From assembly GCF_001456115.1 (NCBI RefSeq), contig NZ_CP013264.1:914001-978000 (forward strand): a stretch of 64,000 nucleotides of DNA. Reading direction: 5' to 3'. The position numbers and the translations under genes are program-made. Source of the DNA: Sphingobium baderi. Its GTDB lineage: Bacteria > Pseudomonadota > Alphaproteobacteria > Sphingomonadales > Sphingomonadaceae. Of the stretch, positions 18,039-27,503 are shown piece by piece. Within the stretch, counting starts at the first letter, position 1. Every line of letters starts with the position of its first letter. The notes beneath the pieces were generated by a model that searched no databases, was not told the origin of the DNA, and worked only from the letters and a program-made list of their open reading frames with translations.

Positions 18039-19257
18039 GGCTGACGCGGCTCCCCAGTTTCGGCACATGCCGTGGTTGACGATCATCGGCGTCGGCGAGG
18101 ACGGGGCGGATGGCCTCGGCCCCGCGGCACGTGCCGCGCTGGCGCAGGCCGAACTGGTCATGGGATCGGCCCGGCACCTCTCGCTGCTGCCCGCGATTAC
18201 CTGCCCCACGATCGAATGGCCAGTGCCCTTTGCTGACGGGATTGCGCGCCTGATGGAACATCGCGGGCGGCGCGTGGTGATGCTGGCTTCGGGAGATCCC
18301 TTCTGGTTCGGCGCGGGGACCAGCGTGACGCAGCGTCTCGATCCGGGCGAATGGCTGGCGTATCCCGCGTCGTCGACTTTCGCCCTGGCCGCCGCGCGAC
18401 TGGGTTGGCCTCTGCAGGAGACGCCCTGCCTCGGGCTCCATGCCGCACCGCTGGAACGGTTGAGGCCCCATCTCGTACCGGGTCGGCGTGTGCTGGCACT
18501 GCTGCGTGACGGCGAGGCGGTCACCGCGCTAGCGCACTATCTGGTGCGGGAGGGCTTCGGCCCCTCGACGCTGCATGTGATGGAGGCGCTGGGCGGTCCG
18601 CGCGAACGCGTGCGCCGTGTACCCGCTGACGCGCTGGCATTGACCGGCATCGCCCATCCGGTAACGGTCGGGATCGACTGCGCCGGACAGGGCAGAACAT
18701 TGCCCGTCACGGCGGGGCTACCGGACGACTGGTTTGCCTCCGACGGGCAGATCACCAAGCGCCCGGTCCGCGCGCTCACGCTGGCGGCGCTCGCCCCGCG
18801 TCCGGGCGAACTGCTGTGGGACATTGGCGCGGGGTCGGGATCGGTCGGGATCGAATGGCTGCTGGCCCATCCGGCGAACCGGGCCTGCGCGGTCGAGGCC
18901 GATCCGGTGCGTGCTGATCGCGCGCGTGCCAACGCCGTCGCGTTGGGCGTTGATCGGCTGGAGGTCGTCGTCGGGATCGCCCCGGATGTCTTGCCGGGAG
19001 TGCCCCCGCCCGATGCCGTGTTCATCGGCGGTGGACTATCGGATGCCTTGCTGGAAACGCTATGGGCGCGGTTGCCCGCCGGAACGCGGCTGGTCGCCAA
19101 TGCAGTGACGCTGGAATCGGAAGCCTTGCTGACGCGTTGGCATGGTCAAAAAGGAGGCAGTCTCCTCCGCATCGAACTGGCCGACGCCGCGCCGCTGGGG
19201 AACCGGCATGGCTGGCGCGCACGCTATCCCGTGGTGCAATGGAGCGCGGTGCTGTGA
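18037..19257 (+). CDS. cobL: Precorrin-6B C5,15-methyltransferase (decarboxylating) CobL
   Basis: The 406-residue two-domain fusion corresponds to CbiE plus CbiT. The N-terminal tetrapyrrole methylase starts with [20 protein letters not shown] and has [18 protein letters not shown]. The C-terminal Rossmann methyltransferase has [18 protein letters not shown] (near residue 263) and [16 protein letters not shown]. It methylates C5 and C15 and removes the C12 acetate carboxyl. AGGAGGA (18022-18028) supports the start at 18037; a shorter start at 18067 is less well placed. The stop overlaps cobE. Confidence 0.95.
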   Translation: MADAAPQFRHMPWLTIIGVGEDGADGLGPAARAALAQAELVMGSARHLSLLPAITCPTIEWPVPFADGIARLMEHRGRRVVMLASGDPFWFGAGTSVTQRLDPGEWLAYPASSTFALAAARLGWPLQETPCLGLHAAPLERLRPHLVPGRRVLALLRDGEAVTALAHYLVREGFGPSTLHVMEALGGPRERVRRVPADALALTGIAHPVTVGIDCAGQGRTLPVTAGLPDDWFASDGQITKRPVRALTLAALAPRPGELLWDIGAGSGSVGIEWLLAHPANRACAVEADPVRADRARANAVALGVDRLEVVVGIAPDVLPGVPPPDAVFIGGGLSDALLETLWARLPAGTRLVANAVTLESEALLTRWHGQKGGSLLRIELADAAPLGNRHGWRARYPVVQWSAVL

Positions 19258-19619
19258 TCGTCGCGGGTTTCGGCTTTCGGTCGGGCGCCGGCCTGTCCTC
19301 GCTGCGTGGGGCTCTGGCCCGGGCGCAGCAGGGCCAACCTCCGGTCACGCATCTTGCCACGGTGCAGGACAAGGTCGCGGCGCTGGTTCCGCTCGCCGAA
19401 GCGCTGGGCCTGCCGCTGACCGGCGTGGCGCCCGAGGCATTGATTGCCGTCTCGACCGCCACGCGCTCCGTCGCCAGTCTGGCGGCGCGCGATGTCGGCA
19501 GCGTCGCGGAAGCGTCCGCCCTGGCGGGCGCTGGCGCGGGCGCGGGCCTGCTGGGGCCGCGCCACATCTCCCCCGATCGCATGGCGACCTGCGCCATTGC
19601 CCAAGGATCTCCGACATGA
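19254..19619 (+). CDS. cobE: CobE / GbiG C-terminal-domain protein
   Basis: The 121-residue protein contains the CobE/GbiG C-terminal domain: [20 protein letters not shown] at the N-terminus, then [20 protein letters not shown] and a Gly/Ala-rich end. CobE is a small accessory protein of aerobic corrin synthesis whose exact activity is unsettled. I chose the GTG that overlaps the cobL stop (GTGA), preceded by GGAG nine bases upstream. An in-frame ATG at 19239 would add five residues. The stop overlaps cobM. Confidence 0.88.
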   Translation: MIVAGFGFRSGAGLSSLRGALARAQQGQPPVTHLATVQDKVAALVPLAEALGLPLTGVAPEALIAVSTATRSVASLAARDVGSVAEASALAGAGAGAGLLGPRHISPDRMATCAIAQGSPT

Positions 19620-20401
19620 CCGTCCATTTCATCGGCGCCGGCCCCGGCGCGCCCGACCTTCTGACCCTGCGCGGGCGCGACCTGATCGCGGGTAGCCCGG
19701 TGTGCCTTTATGCCGGATCGCTGATCCCGGCGGCAGTGCTCGATCATTGTCCGTCCGGTGCCCGGATCGTCAACACCGCACCGCTGGAACTGGACGAGAT
19801 CATGGCTGAGATCGCCGCGGCTCACGCCGCCGGGCAGGACGTGGCGCGGCTCCATTCGGGCGACCTTTCGGTCTGGTCGGCGATGGGCGAACAATTGCGC
19901 CGCCTGCGCGCGATGGATATTCCTTTCACGATCACGCCCGGCGTTCCCGCCTTCGCTGCTGCTGCCGCAGCGCTTGAAGCAGAGCTGACCCTGCCGGAGC
20001 TGGCGCAATCGCTGGTACTCACCCGCACGCCGGGCCGCGCAAGCACCATGCCGCCTGCCGAAAGCCTCGCCAATTTCGCGGTGACCGGCGCGACGCTGGC
20101 CATTCACCTCTCGATCCACAACCTCGCGCGCGTGGTGACGGACCTGACCCCAGCCTATGGCGCGGATTGCCCCGTCGCCGTGGTCTGGCGGGCAAGCTGG
20201 CCCGACCAGCGGATCGTCCGCGCCACACTCGAAACCTGCGAGCAGGCCGTCGCGGGCAGCATGGAGCGCACCGCCCTGATCCTTGTCGGGCGCGTGCTGG
20301 CGGCCCAGGATTTTGCCGAAAGCAGCCTCTACGCACCCGGCTATGACCGCCGCTTCCGGCCCCAGGACGCCACTTCACGCTTTTCGGAGGTCTCCGAATG
20401 A
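19616..20401 (+). CDS. cobM: Precorrin-4 C11-methyltransferase CobM
   Basis: The 261-residue tetrapyrrole methylase has [68 protein letters not shown] and [19 protein letters not shown], all typical of CobM/CbiF. It converts precorrin-4 to precorrin-5. Four-base overlaps at both ends (cobE upstream, cobB downstream) fit tight translational coupling. Confidence 0.95.
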   Translation: MTVHFIGAGPGAPDLLTLRGRDLIAGSPVCLYAGSLIPAAVLDHCPSGARIVNTAPLELDEIMAEIAAAHAAGQDVARLHSGDLSVWSAMGEQLRRLRAMDIPFTITPGVPAFAAAAAALEAELTLPELAQSLVLTRTPGRASTMPPAESLANFAVTGATLAIHLSIHNLARVVTDLTPAYGADCPVAVVWRASWPDQRIVRATLETCEQAVAGSMERTALILVGRVLAAQDFAESSLYAPGYDRRFRPQDATSRFSEVSE

Positions 20402-21741
20402 GCGTGCGCAATTCGACTTTGGGCTTGATCATTGCCGCCCCGGCATCGGGGACAGGCAAGACCACAGTGATGCTGGGCCTGCTCCGCGCGCTGAGCGAGG
20501 ACGGATTGACGGTGCAGCCGTTCAAGAGTGGGCCGGACTATATCGATCCGGCCTTTCACCGTGCCGCCTGCGGCCGGGCTTCGTTCAACCTCGACAGCTG
20601 GGCGATGGACGGCGGTCTGCTCGACGCTATCGTGGCCGAGGCGGCAGGAGCGGACATGGTGCTCGCCGAAGGGTCGATGGGGCTCTACGATGGCGTTGCC
20701 AGCATGGGCGCCTCGGGCAATGGCGCCAGCGCCGACATGGCTCGCCGCATGGGCTGGCCCGTGGTGCTTGTGCTGGACGTGTCGGGCCAGGCGCAGTCCG
20801 CCGCCGCCACCGCGCTGGGGTTCAGGAGCCTGGATCCGCACGTGCCGTTCGCTGGGGTGATCCTCAACCGCGTGGCCAGTCCGCGCCATGAGCGGCTGGT
20901 GCGCAAGGGGCTGGAGACGGCCGGTATTCCCGTGCTGGGTGCGCTGCCCAGGCGGGGAGATCTGACCTTGCCCGAGCGGCATCTGGGGCTGGTGCAGGCG
21001 GTCGAACATCCCGACCTCGACCGGGCGATTGCCGACTATGCCGCGTTCCTTCGCACCCATGCCGATCTCGATGCGATCCGCAGCGCGGCCGGCGGGAGTG
21101 CGCCGGCGGTCTTGCCCGGCGGCGGGCGGCTCCCTCTCCCTCCAGCCCAGCGCATCGCCATTGCCCGCGATGCCGCCTTTTCTTTCGTCTATCCGCATCT
21201 GCTCGAAGGCTGGCGGCGCGCCGGGGCGGAGATATTGCCGTTTTCGCCGCTGGCGGATGAAGCGCCCTGCCGTGACGCGGATCTGGTCTGGCTCCCGGGC
21301 GGCTATCCGGAACTCCACGCCGGGACCATCGCCGCCGCGGAGAACTTCCTATCCAGCCTGCGCCATCATGCCGAGACGCGGCCCGTCCATGGCGAGTGCG
21401 GCGGTTATATGGTGCTGGGCGAAGCGTTGGTCGACAAGAACGGCGAGCGGCACCGCATGGCGGGCCTGCTCGGGCTTGTCACCAGCCATGCCCAGCGCCG
21501 GATGCATCTCGGCTATCGTCATGCCGAGCTGCTGGCGCCGGTATCGGGCCTTGCCGCCGGGACCAGGCTGCGCGGCCACGAGTTCCACTATTCGACCATT
21601 GTCGAACAGGCCGACGCGCCGCTTGCCCGCGTGACCGATGCCGACGGCATGGAGGTCGCTGAAACCGGATCGCATCGCGGCCACGTGACCGGAACCTATT
21701 TCCACCTGATCGCCCCCGTTTCGAGGGGAGAGTCTCAATGA
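20398..21741 (+). CDS. cobB: Hydrogenobyrinic acid a,c-diamide synthase CobB
   Basis: The 447-residue glutamine-dependent amidotransferase amidates the a and c side chains. Its P-loop is [10 protein letters not shown] (14-23), and [12 protein letters not shown] and [11 protein letters not shown] follow in the DTBS-like domain. The class-I glutaminase domain near the C-terminus has the nucleophile in [14 protein letters not shown] and GHEFHYS. Full length. Its own start overlaps cobM and its stop overlaps cobF. Confidence 0.95.
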   Translation: MSVRNSTLGLIIAAPASGTGKTTVMLGLLRALSEDGLTVQPFKSGPDYIDPAFHRAACGRASFNLDSWAMDGGLLDAIVAEAAGADMVLAEGSMGLYDGVASMGASGNGASADMARRMGWPVVLVLDVSGQAQSAAATALGFRSLDPHVPFAGVILNRVASPRHERLVRKGLETAGIPVLGALPRRGDLTLPERHLGLVQAVEHPDLDRAIADYAAFLRTHADLDAIRSAAGGSAPAVLPGGGRLPLPPAQRIAIARDAAFSFVYPHLLEGWRRAGAEILPFSPLADEAPCRDADLVWLPGGYPELHAGTIAAAENFLSSLRHHAETRPVHGECGGYMVLGEALVDKNGERHRMAGLLGLVTSHAQRRMHLGYRHAELLAPVSGLAAGTRLRGHEFHYSTIVEQADAPLARVTDADGMEVAETGSHRGHVTGTYFHLIAPVSRGESQ

Positions 21742-22502
21742 TCGACCTGCACCTCATTGGCATCGGCACGGGTAACCCCGACCACCTGACGGCCGAGGCG
21801 ATTCGGGCGATGAACGGCGCCGACCTCATCTTGCTGCCGCGCAAGGGTCGCGCCAAGTCCGACCTGATTGACCTGCGCCGCGCCATCTGTGCGGAGGTGC
21901 TGACCGGCCCCGTCTGGATCGTCGAGTTCGATCTGCCCGTTCGTGATGCGGATGCGGTCTATCTGGATGCCGTCAATGACTGGCACGCGGCCATAGCCGC
22001 CGCCTGGGCCACGCAGATCGCCATGCATCTGCCGGATGGCGGCAGGCTGGCGCTGCTCGTCTGGGGCGATCCCTCGCTCTACGACAGCAGCTTGCGGATC
22101 GCCGGACGGCTGAAGGACGGAGGCATGGATATTCGGGTCCGGGTCGTGCCCGGCATCACCAGTATCCAGGCGCTGACCGCGGCCCATGCCATACCATTGA
22201 GCCCGCTGGCCGGGCCGGTGACGGTCACCACCGGACGGATGCTGCGCACTCATGGCTGGCCCGATGGAGCGGACACGCTCGTCATCATGCTCGACAGCGG
22301 CTGCGCCTTCGAGGTGCTGGAGCCGGAGGGCATCACCATCTGGTGGGGCGCATATCTGGGCATGGCTCAGGAAGCGCTGGACCAGGGGCCGCTGGCTGAA
22401 GCCGGCCCCAGGATCGCCGCGCATCGGGCCGAACTGCGCGCACGCCATGGCTGGATCATGGATGTCTATCTCATGCGAAGGGAGCAAATCGATGGAAGCT
22501 GA
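21738..22502 (+). CDS. cobF: Precorrin-6A synthase (deacetylating) CobF
   Basis: The 254-residue SAM methylase is specific to the aerobic pathway; it methylates C1 of precorrin-5 with loss of acetate. Visible motifs are LHLIGIGTGNPDHLTAEAIR, ILLPRKGRAKSDLIDLRR, LLVWGDPSLYDSSLRIAGRL and VVPGITSIQALTAAHAIPLS. Its last 11 bases overlap the cobO start. Confidence 0.94.
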   Translation: MIDLHLIGIGTGNPDHLTAEAIRAMNGADLILLPRKGRAKSDLIDLRRAICAEVLTGPVWIVEFDLPVRDADAVYLDAVNDWHAAIAAAWATQIAMHLPDGGRLALLVWGDPSLYDSSLRIAGRLKDGGMDIRVRVVPGITSIQALTAAHAIPLSPLAGPVTVTTGRMLRTHGWPDGADTLVIMLDSGCAFEVLEPEGITIWWGAYLGMAQEALDQGPLAEAGPRIAAHRAELRARHGWIMDVYLMRREQIDGS

Positions 22503-23118
22503 CAGCGAAGTGGAAGCGTTGGCCGGCGATGCCCGCCACGCCGAAAAGATGCGGAAGAAACAAGCGGCGCAGGCCAAGATCATGGCCAACAAGACCCGCG
22601 AACAGGGCCTGCTGATCGTCCACACGGGCAAGGGCAAGGGCAAGACCAGCGCGGCGCTCGGCATGGTGATACGCGCGATCGGCCACGGCATGAAGGTGGG
22701 CGTGGTCCAATTCGTCAAGGGCGCGATGTCGACGGGCGAGAAGGCCGTGTTCGACGCCTTTCCCGATAATGTCGAATTCAAGCCGATGGGCGAGGGCTTC
22801 ACCTGGGACACACAGGATCGTGCGCGTGACATCGCGGCGGCGCGCGCCGCGCTCGATGAGGTCCGGCGCATGATTGCAGACCCGGCCTACCACATGGTGC
22901 TGGCCGATGAGCTGAATATCGCCCTGCGCTATGAGTATCTGCCGCTCGACGAAGTTCTCAGCGTTCTGACCGTGCGCGACGAGATGAAGCATGTCATCGT
23001 TACCGGCCGCAACGCGCCAGAAGCGCTGATCGAGGCGGCCGACCTCGTCACCGAGATGACCATGGTCAAGCACCCCTTCCGCTCCGGGGTCAAGGCGCAG
23101 AAGGGGATCGAGTTCTGA
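22492..23118 (+). CDS. cobO: Cob(I)yrinic acid a,c-diamide adenosyltransferase CobO
   Basis: The 208-residue CobA/CobO/ATR fold enzyme attaches the 5'-deoxyadenosyl ligand to cobalt. The P-loop is GKGKGKTS (46-53). VVQFVKGAMSTGE, GEGFTWDTQD and VLADELNIALRYEYL complete the family pattern, and a charged N-terminal helix precedes the P-loop. GGGAG lies just upstream of the ATG. It overlaps the cobF end by 11 bases and ends where bluB begins. Confidence 0.95.
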   Translation: MEADSEVEALAGDARHAEKMRKKQAAQAKIMANKTREQGLLIVHTGKGKGKTSAALGMVIRAIGHGMKVGVVQFVKGAMSTGEKAVFDAFPDNVEFKPMGEGFTWDTQDRARDIAAARAALDEVRRMIADPAYHMVLADELNIALRYEYLPLDEVLSVLTVRDEMKHVIVTGRNAPEALIEAADLVTEMTMVKHPFRSGVKAQKGIEF

Positions 23119-23762
23119 GCGAGGCCCCCCCTCTGTTCGACGCGGAATTCGCGGCGGGTTTCACGCAATTGCTGCGCTGGCGCCGCGATGTCCGGCATTT
23201 CGATTGCCGCACCGTGGCGGAGGAGGACATGCGCGCGCTGCTGGCCTGCGCCTCTTTCGCGCCGTCGGTCGGCAATGCGCAGCCGTGGCGCTTCGTGCGC
23301 CTGCGCTCGCCCGGTATTCGCGATGCGCTCGCCGCCCATGTCGATACGCAGGGCGCGCGCGCTGCGGAGCGCTACGCCGGGCAGGCCCGGTACGATCACT
23401 ATGTTTCGCTCAAGCTGCACGGTTTGCGCGAGGCTCCCGAACTGCTGGCGGTGTTCTGTGACGAACGAACTGGCGCCGGGCACGGCCTCGGCATTGCCAC
23501 CATGCCCGAGATGCTCCGCTACTCCTGTGTGCTGGCGATCCACAATCTGTGGCTGGCCGCGCGGCTGCGGGGCATTGGCCTCGGCTGGGTGTCGATCCTC
23601 GATCCGCGGACCGTCCAGGCCCTGCTGGACGTGCCCGCCGAATGGTCACTGATCGCGCTGCTGTGCATCGGCTACCCGGCCGAAGAATCCGACACACCCG
23701 AACTGGAACGGCGCGGCTGGCAGTCCCGCGAACCGTGGAATGACCGGGTGTTCGAGCGATGA
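23115..23762 (+). CDS. bluB: 5,6-dimethylbenzimidazole synthase BluB
   Basis: This is the FMN- and O2-dependent nitroreductase-like enzyme that cannibalises FMN to make the lower ligand DMB. Signatures are RRDVRHF, FAPSVGNAQPWRFVRLRSP, YVSLKLHGLREAPELLAVFC, HNLWLAARLRGIGLGWVSIL and LERRGWQSREPW, closely like BluB. There is no ATG or GTG at a sensible place. The best fit to the local overlap pattern is a CTG at 23115 (CTGA, overlapping the cobO stop), giving 215 residues. A TTG at 23169 is the alternative and would drop 18 residues. Confidence 0.9.
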   Translation: MSEAPPLFDAEFAAGFTQLLRWRRDVRHFDCRTVAEEDMRALLACASFAPSVGNAQPWRFVRLRSPGIRDALAAHVDTQGARAAERYAGQARYDHYVSLKLHGLREAPELLAVFCDERTGAGHGLGIATMPEMLRYSCVLAIHNLWLAARLRGIGLGWVSILDPRTVQALLDVPAEWSLIALLCIGYPAEESDTPELERRGWQSREPWNDRVFER

Positions 23763-23787
23763 CCCTCTACCGAAGGACAGGAAGACC

Positions 23788-24195
23788 ATGCTGAAACAAG
23801 TGGAGGATGGCCCCGCCATCGTGGCCTGCAATACCTGCCGTCACAGCGCGGACGAGCGGGAGGATGACACCGGGATGCGCGGCGGCGCGCAAATGGCGGC
23901 GGCGCTGCGCTCGGTCCAGGAGAGCGATGCCCGCTATGCCGGAGTCGCCGTGCAGGAAATGCCCTGCCTGTTCGCCTGCACCGACTTTTGTACCGTTCAC
24001 CTGCGCGCGCCGGGCAAGGTCGGCTATGTGCTGGGTCGGTTCACGCCGAACGAGGAGGCCGCCACCGCCATTCTCGATTATGCCGTTCACTATGCCGCCA
24101 GCGAGCATGGCCGGGTGCCGTTCAAGCAATGGCCGCAAGGCGTGAAAGGCCATTTCATCACCCGCACCCCGCCGCCGGGCTATGTGGCCGAGTGA
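23788..24195 (+). CDS. DUF1636 cysteine-rich protein
   Basis: The 135-residue soluble protein has paired cysteines CNTC (residues 14-17) and a second set in MPCLFACTDFC, reminiscent of thioredoxin-like [2Fe-2S] ferredoxins. It belongs to DUF1636 (about 130 residues), which is often found near cobalamin genes. The start ATG follows AAGGACAGGAAG. It lies 25 bp after bluB and overlaps cobT by four bases (GTGA). It may supply electrons or metal to a cluster enzyme such as CobG, or handle cobalt; that is inference. Confidence 0.75.
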   Translation: MLKQVEDGPAIVACNTCRHSADEREDDTGMRGGAQMAAALRSVQESDARYAGVAVQEMPCLFACTDFCTVHLRAPGKVGYVLGRFTPNEEAATAILDYAVHYAASEHGRVPFKQWPQGVKGHFITRTPPPGYVAE

Positions 24196-25208
24196 GCGCT
24201 TTTGCGACCGTTGCCGCCTTCGAGGCGGCGCTCGCGGCGCTTCCGGCGGCGGACGCAAATGCGATTGCCGCCGCCCGCGCGCGGCAGGGTGAGTTGACCA
24301 AACCGGCGGGGGCGCTCGGTCGGCTAGAGGATATCGCCGTCTTTCTTGCCGGGTGGCAGGACACTTCGCGGCCTGTGATCGAGCAGGCGCGCGCGGCGAT
24401 CTTCGCGGGAAATCACGGCTTCGTCGTCCACGGCGTCAGCGCCTTTCCGGCCAGCGTGACGGCGGCCATGGTCGGCAATTTTTCCGCGGGCGGCGCGGCG
24501 ATCAACGCGCTGGCAGCGGCCGCCGGGCTCGACCTCAAGGTGGTCGCGCTCGATCTCGATCGGCCCACGGCGGACTTCACCATCGCCCCGGCCATGGAGG
24601 AAGTGGAGTGCCTTTCCGCGCTGTCCGCCGGGGCTGCGGTAGTCAGGCCTGGTCTCGATCTGCTGGTCGTGGGTGAAATGGGCATCGGCAATTCGACCGC
24701 CGCCGCCGCGCTCTGCGCGCGCAGCTATGGCGGGACGCCCGCGCAATGGGCGGGGCCGGGAACGGGGGTCGATGCGGACGGCATCGCGCGCAAGGTGGCG
24801 GTGGTGGAACGGGCCCTGGCCTTTCATGACGCCGCGCCGCGCACGCCCTTCGAAACCCTGCGGCGGCTGGGCGGCCGGGAGACCGCGGCGATCGCCGGAG
24901 CCGTGCTGGAGGCCCGCCGCCAGCGCGTGCCCGTGGTGCTCGATGGTTTCATCAGTTGCTCCGCCATCGCACCCCTGGCCGCAGCCGTTCCGACGATCAT
25001 CGATCATTGCCTGGCGGGCCATTGTTCCGCCGAGCCGGGGCATATCCGCCTGCTGGGGCATTTGGGCCTTGATCCCTTGCTCTCGCTCGGCATGCGCTTG
25101 GGGGAAGGCAGCGGTGCGGCGGTGGCCGTGTCGGTGATCCGCGCAGCGCTGGCCGCGCACAACGGCATGGCGACATTCGCCGAGACCGGGGTGGCAGACA
25201 GCCTGTGA
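24192..25208 (+). CDS. cobT: Nicotinate-nucleotide-DMB phosphoribosyltransferase
   Basis: The 338-residue enzyme is named CobT in enterics and CobU in P. denitrificans. It joins DMB to the ribose phosphate of NaMN, giving alpha-ribazole phosphate. Motifs are KPAGALGRLEDIAVFLAG, FAGNHGFVVHGVSAFPASVT, GEMGIGNSTAAAALCA and the catalytic glutamate in MRLGEGSGAAVAVSVI. It starts at GTG overlapping the DUF1636 stop, and its stop overlaps cobC. It uses the product of bluB two genes upstream. Confidence 0.95.
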   Translation: MSAFATVAAFEAALAALPAADANAIAAARARQGELTKPAGALGRLEDIAVFLAGWQDTSRPVIEQARAAIFAGNHGFVVHGVSAFPASVTAAMVGNFSAGGAAINALAAAAGLDLKVVALDLDRPTADFTIAPAMEEVECLSALSAGAAVVRPGLDLLVVGEMGIGNSTAAAALCARSYGGTPAQWAGPGTGVDADGIARKVAVVERALAFHDAAPRTPFETLRRLGGRETAAIAGAVLEARRQRVPVVLDGFISCSAIAPLAAAVPTIIDHCLAGHCSAEPGHIRLLGHLGLDPLLSLGMRLGEGSGAAVAVSVIRAALAAHNGMATFAETGVADSL

Positions 25209-25786
25209 GCGGTTTTGCGCTTCATCTCCTGCGTCATGGCGAGCCGGAAGGCGCGGGGCGGCTGATCGGCCTTACCGACGCCCTGCCCACAGCCGCCGGT
25301 ATCGCGGCTTGCGTCGATCAGGCGCGGGATCTGGGGCCAGAGGTGCTGATCGCCTCCGATCTATCCCGCGCGCGGTTGGCGGGTGAGGCGATCGGCCTTG
25401 CAACGGGTGTGCCGCTGTCCATCGATCCGCGCTGGCGCGAACTGGACTTTGGGGCATGGGACGGGCTGGCGCCCGGGGACGTCGAAGGCCCGGCCTTGGC
25501 GCGGTTCTGGGACGATCCCGAGGTTCATGCGCCGCCGGGAGGAGAATGCTGGTCGGAGCTGGTACGTCGAGTTTCGGGTGCCATTGGCGATCTGGCGGCA
25601 AGGCCCACGCTGATTGTCACGCACGCTGGCGCGATGCGGGCGGCGCTGGCGGTGCTTTGCGGATTCGACGTTCGCCAGACCTGGGCGATCGATCTGCCCT
25701 ACAACTGCCTACTGTCGCTGCGCGTTTGGCCCGGGGACGGACTTGGCCAGCGGCCCACGGCCCAGATAGCGGGACTCTATCCGTGA
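25205..25786 (+). CDS. cobC: Alpha-ribazole phosphatase (histidine phosphatase)
   Basis: The 193-residue phosphoglycerate-mutase-like protein has the phosphohistidine motif LLRHGEPEGAGR near residues 7-18, SDLSRARLAGEA, the acidic WRELDFGAWDG and the second histidine in VTHAGAMRAALAV. In this operon it most likely dephosphorylates alpha-ribazole phosphate or adenosylcobalamin phosphate. GTG overlaps the cobT stop, and its stop overlaps cobS. Confidence 0.88.
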   Translation: MSGFALHLLRHGEPEGAGRLIGLTDALPTAAGIAACVDQARDLGPEVLIASDLSRARLAGEAIGLATGVPLSIDPRWRELDFGAWDGLAPGDVEGPALARFWDDPEVHAPPGGECWSELVRRVSGAIGDLAARPTLIVTHAGAMRAALAVLCGFDVRQTWAIDLPYNCLLSLRVWPGDGLGQRPTAQIAGLYP

Positions 25787-26523
25787 AGGGTTTCATCATC
25801 GCCCTGCAATTCCTGACGCGCCTGCCGACACCCGTGATCGTCGTTGACGATGCCGCGTTCGCCCGGTCCATGCGCTGGTTTCCTGCCGCGGGGCTGGTGA
25901 TCGGTGCGCTGGTCGCGGGGGCCGCATGGGCTGGAGGGCTGGCCGATAGCCGGCTCGGTGCGCTGGCTGCACTGATTGTCTGGGTGGGTGTGACCGGCGC
26001 GCTGCACCTTGATGGCTTGTCCGACCTGGCCGACGCCAGCGGAGCGGCGCACAAGGCCGAAGGGGGTGATCGCGAGCGGTTGCTGGCAGTCCTTGCCGAT
26101 CCGCATGTCGGCAGTTTCGGCGTTGTCGCCATTGTCCTGCAACTTCTGAGCAAGCTTATGCTCCTGCATATGCTGGTCGAGGCGCATGTGTTTCTCCCGC
26201 TCGTTCTTGTGCCTTTCGCCGCGCGCATCGGCCCGCTCGTCTGGACCTGGTGGCTCATGCCCCTGCATCAGGGGCTGGCTGCCAGATTCCGGTCAGCCAT
26301 CGGCCCGATTGAACTGACGGTCTGGACCGCCGCGCTGGCGGCGGCGTCATGGTTCTATCCAGCGTTCCTGGTCACGCCATTGCTGGTTCTGTGGTGGGGC
26401 TGGCAGGTGCGCCGGATGATCGGCGGGATTTCCGGCGATAGTCATGGGGCAGGCATCGAACTGATCGAAACCGGGCTGCTGCTGACCCTGGTGGTCACCG
26501 CCCCATGGATCCCTGGGCCATGA
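25783..26523 (+). CDS. cobS: Adenosylcobinamide-GDP ribazoletransferase
   Basis: The 246-residue integral membrane enzyme is CobS in enterics and CobV in P. denitrificans. It has an N-terminal FIIALQFLTRLPTP, the metal/phosphate motif ALHLDGLSDLADASGA, the further conserved LADPHVGSFGVVA, and about six hydrophobic helices. It joins the GDP-activated cobinamide to alpha-ribazole. GTG overlaps the preceding stop, and its own stop overlaps cobD. It is not the cobaltochelatase subunit also called CobS. Confidence 0.94.
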   Translation: MKGFIIALQFLTRLPTPVIVVDDAAFARSMRWFPAAGLVIGALVAGAAWAGGLADSRLGALAALIVWVGVTGALHLDGLSDLADASGAAHKAEGGDRERLLAVLADPHVGSFGVVAIVLQLLSKLMLLHMLVEAHVFLPLVLVPFAARIGPLVWTWWLMPLHQGLAARFRSAIGPIELTVWTAALAAASWFYPAFLVTPLLVLWWGWQVRRMIGGISGDSHGAGIELIETGLLLTLVVTAPWIPGP

Positions 26524-27503
26524 CCGGCTTCAGCTTTCATGGCGGCAGGCTTGCCGAGGCCAAGACGCATTTCGGCATGGGCGATGCGCCCTGGATCGAC
26601 CTTTCGACGGGCATCAATCCGCATGGCTGGCCGGGGGCCGGCGATCTGGCGATGGACTGGCAGGCGCTTCCCGATCCGGGCGCGCTGGACGATCTGGAAG
26701 CCGCTGCCGCCGCCTGTTTCGGCACCGACCGCGCCCATGTCTGTGCCGTGCCCGGCACGGAGATCGGTCTGCGGATGCTGGGCGACATTCTGCCCGGACC
26801 GGCCATCCATGCCCAGCCCAGCTATCGCACCCATGGCGAGATGTTACCCCATAGCCGCCCTGTAGCCCTGTCCGATCAGACGGGGGCGGAGGAGGCGACC
26901 ATTGTCCTTGCCAACCCCAACAACCCCGATGGACGGATCACCCCGGCCGCCACACTGCTGGGTTGGCTGGAGGCACGGCAAGGTAGCGCGTCCTGGCTTG
27001 TGGTGGATGAAGCCTTTGTCGATGCCACTCCCGAGATCAGCCTTGCCGCCCATGTGCATGACGGGCAGCGGCTGATCGTCTTTCGATCCTTTGGCAAATT
27101 CTTCGGGCTGGCGGGGGTGCGGCTCGGCTTTGTGCTGGGACCGCGAGCATTGATCGCGCAATATCGCCGGAGGCTCGGCAGTTGGCCGCTCTCGGCGGCG
27201 GCGCTGGCCATTGGAACGGCGGCCTATCGGGACGCGGATTGGTGCGCCTCCATGCGGATTTGCTTGCGCGAGCAGGCAGAGGCGCTGGATGCGGTTCTGG
27301 CCCGGCGCGGCTTCAGGGCGATGGGCGCCTGCCCCTTGTTCCGGCTGATCGAGGCAGCCGATGCCGCCGCCCTGTTCGAACGTCTCGCGCGGCAGGCGAT
27401 CCTGACGCGGCCGTTCGACTATGCTCCCCGCTGGCTCCGGCTGGGCCTGCCCGTCAACCGCGAGGCGCTGGACCGCCTCGATCGGGCGCTGGCCGATGGC
27501 TGA
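26520..27503 (+). CDS. cobD: Threonine-phosphate decarboxylase (CobD/CobC)
   Basis: The 327-residue PLP aminotransferase-fold enzyme has FHGGRLAEAKTHFG, DLSTGINPHGWP, ANPNNPDGR, VVDEAFVD and the PLP lysine K193 in RSFGKFFGLAGVRLGF. It makes (R)-1-amino-2-propanol phosphate, the linker of the nucleotide loop. The P. denitrificans name is cobC. The ATG overlaps the cobS stop by four bases, and its end overlaps cbiB by eight bases. Confidence 0.92.
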   Translation: MTGFSFHGGRLAEAKTHFGMGDAPWIDLSTGINPHGWPGAGDLAMDWQALPDPGALDDLEAAAAACFGTDRAHVCAVPGTEIGLRMLGDILPGPAIHAQPSYRTHGEMLPHSRPVALSDQTGAEEATIVLANPNNPDGRITPAATLLGWLEARQGSASWLVVDEAFVDATPEISLAAHVHDGQRLIVFRSFGKFFGLAGVRLGFVLGPRALIAQYRRRLGSWPLSAAALAIGTAAYRDADWCASMRICLREQAEALDAVLARRGFRAMGACPLFRLIEAADAAALFERLARQAILTRPFDYAPRWLRLGLPVNREALDRLDRALADG

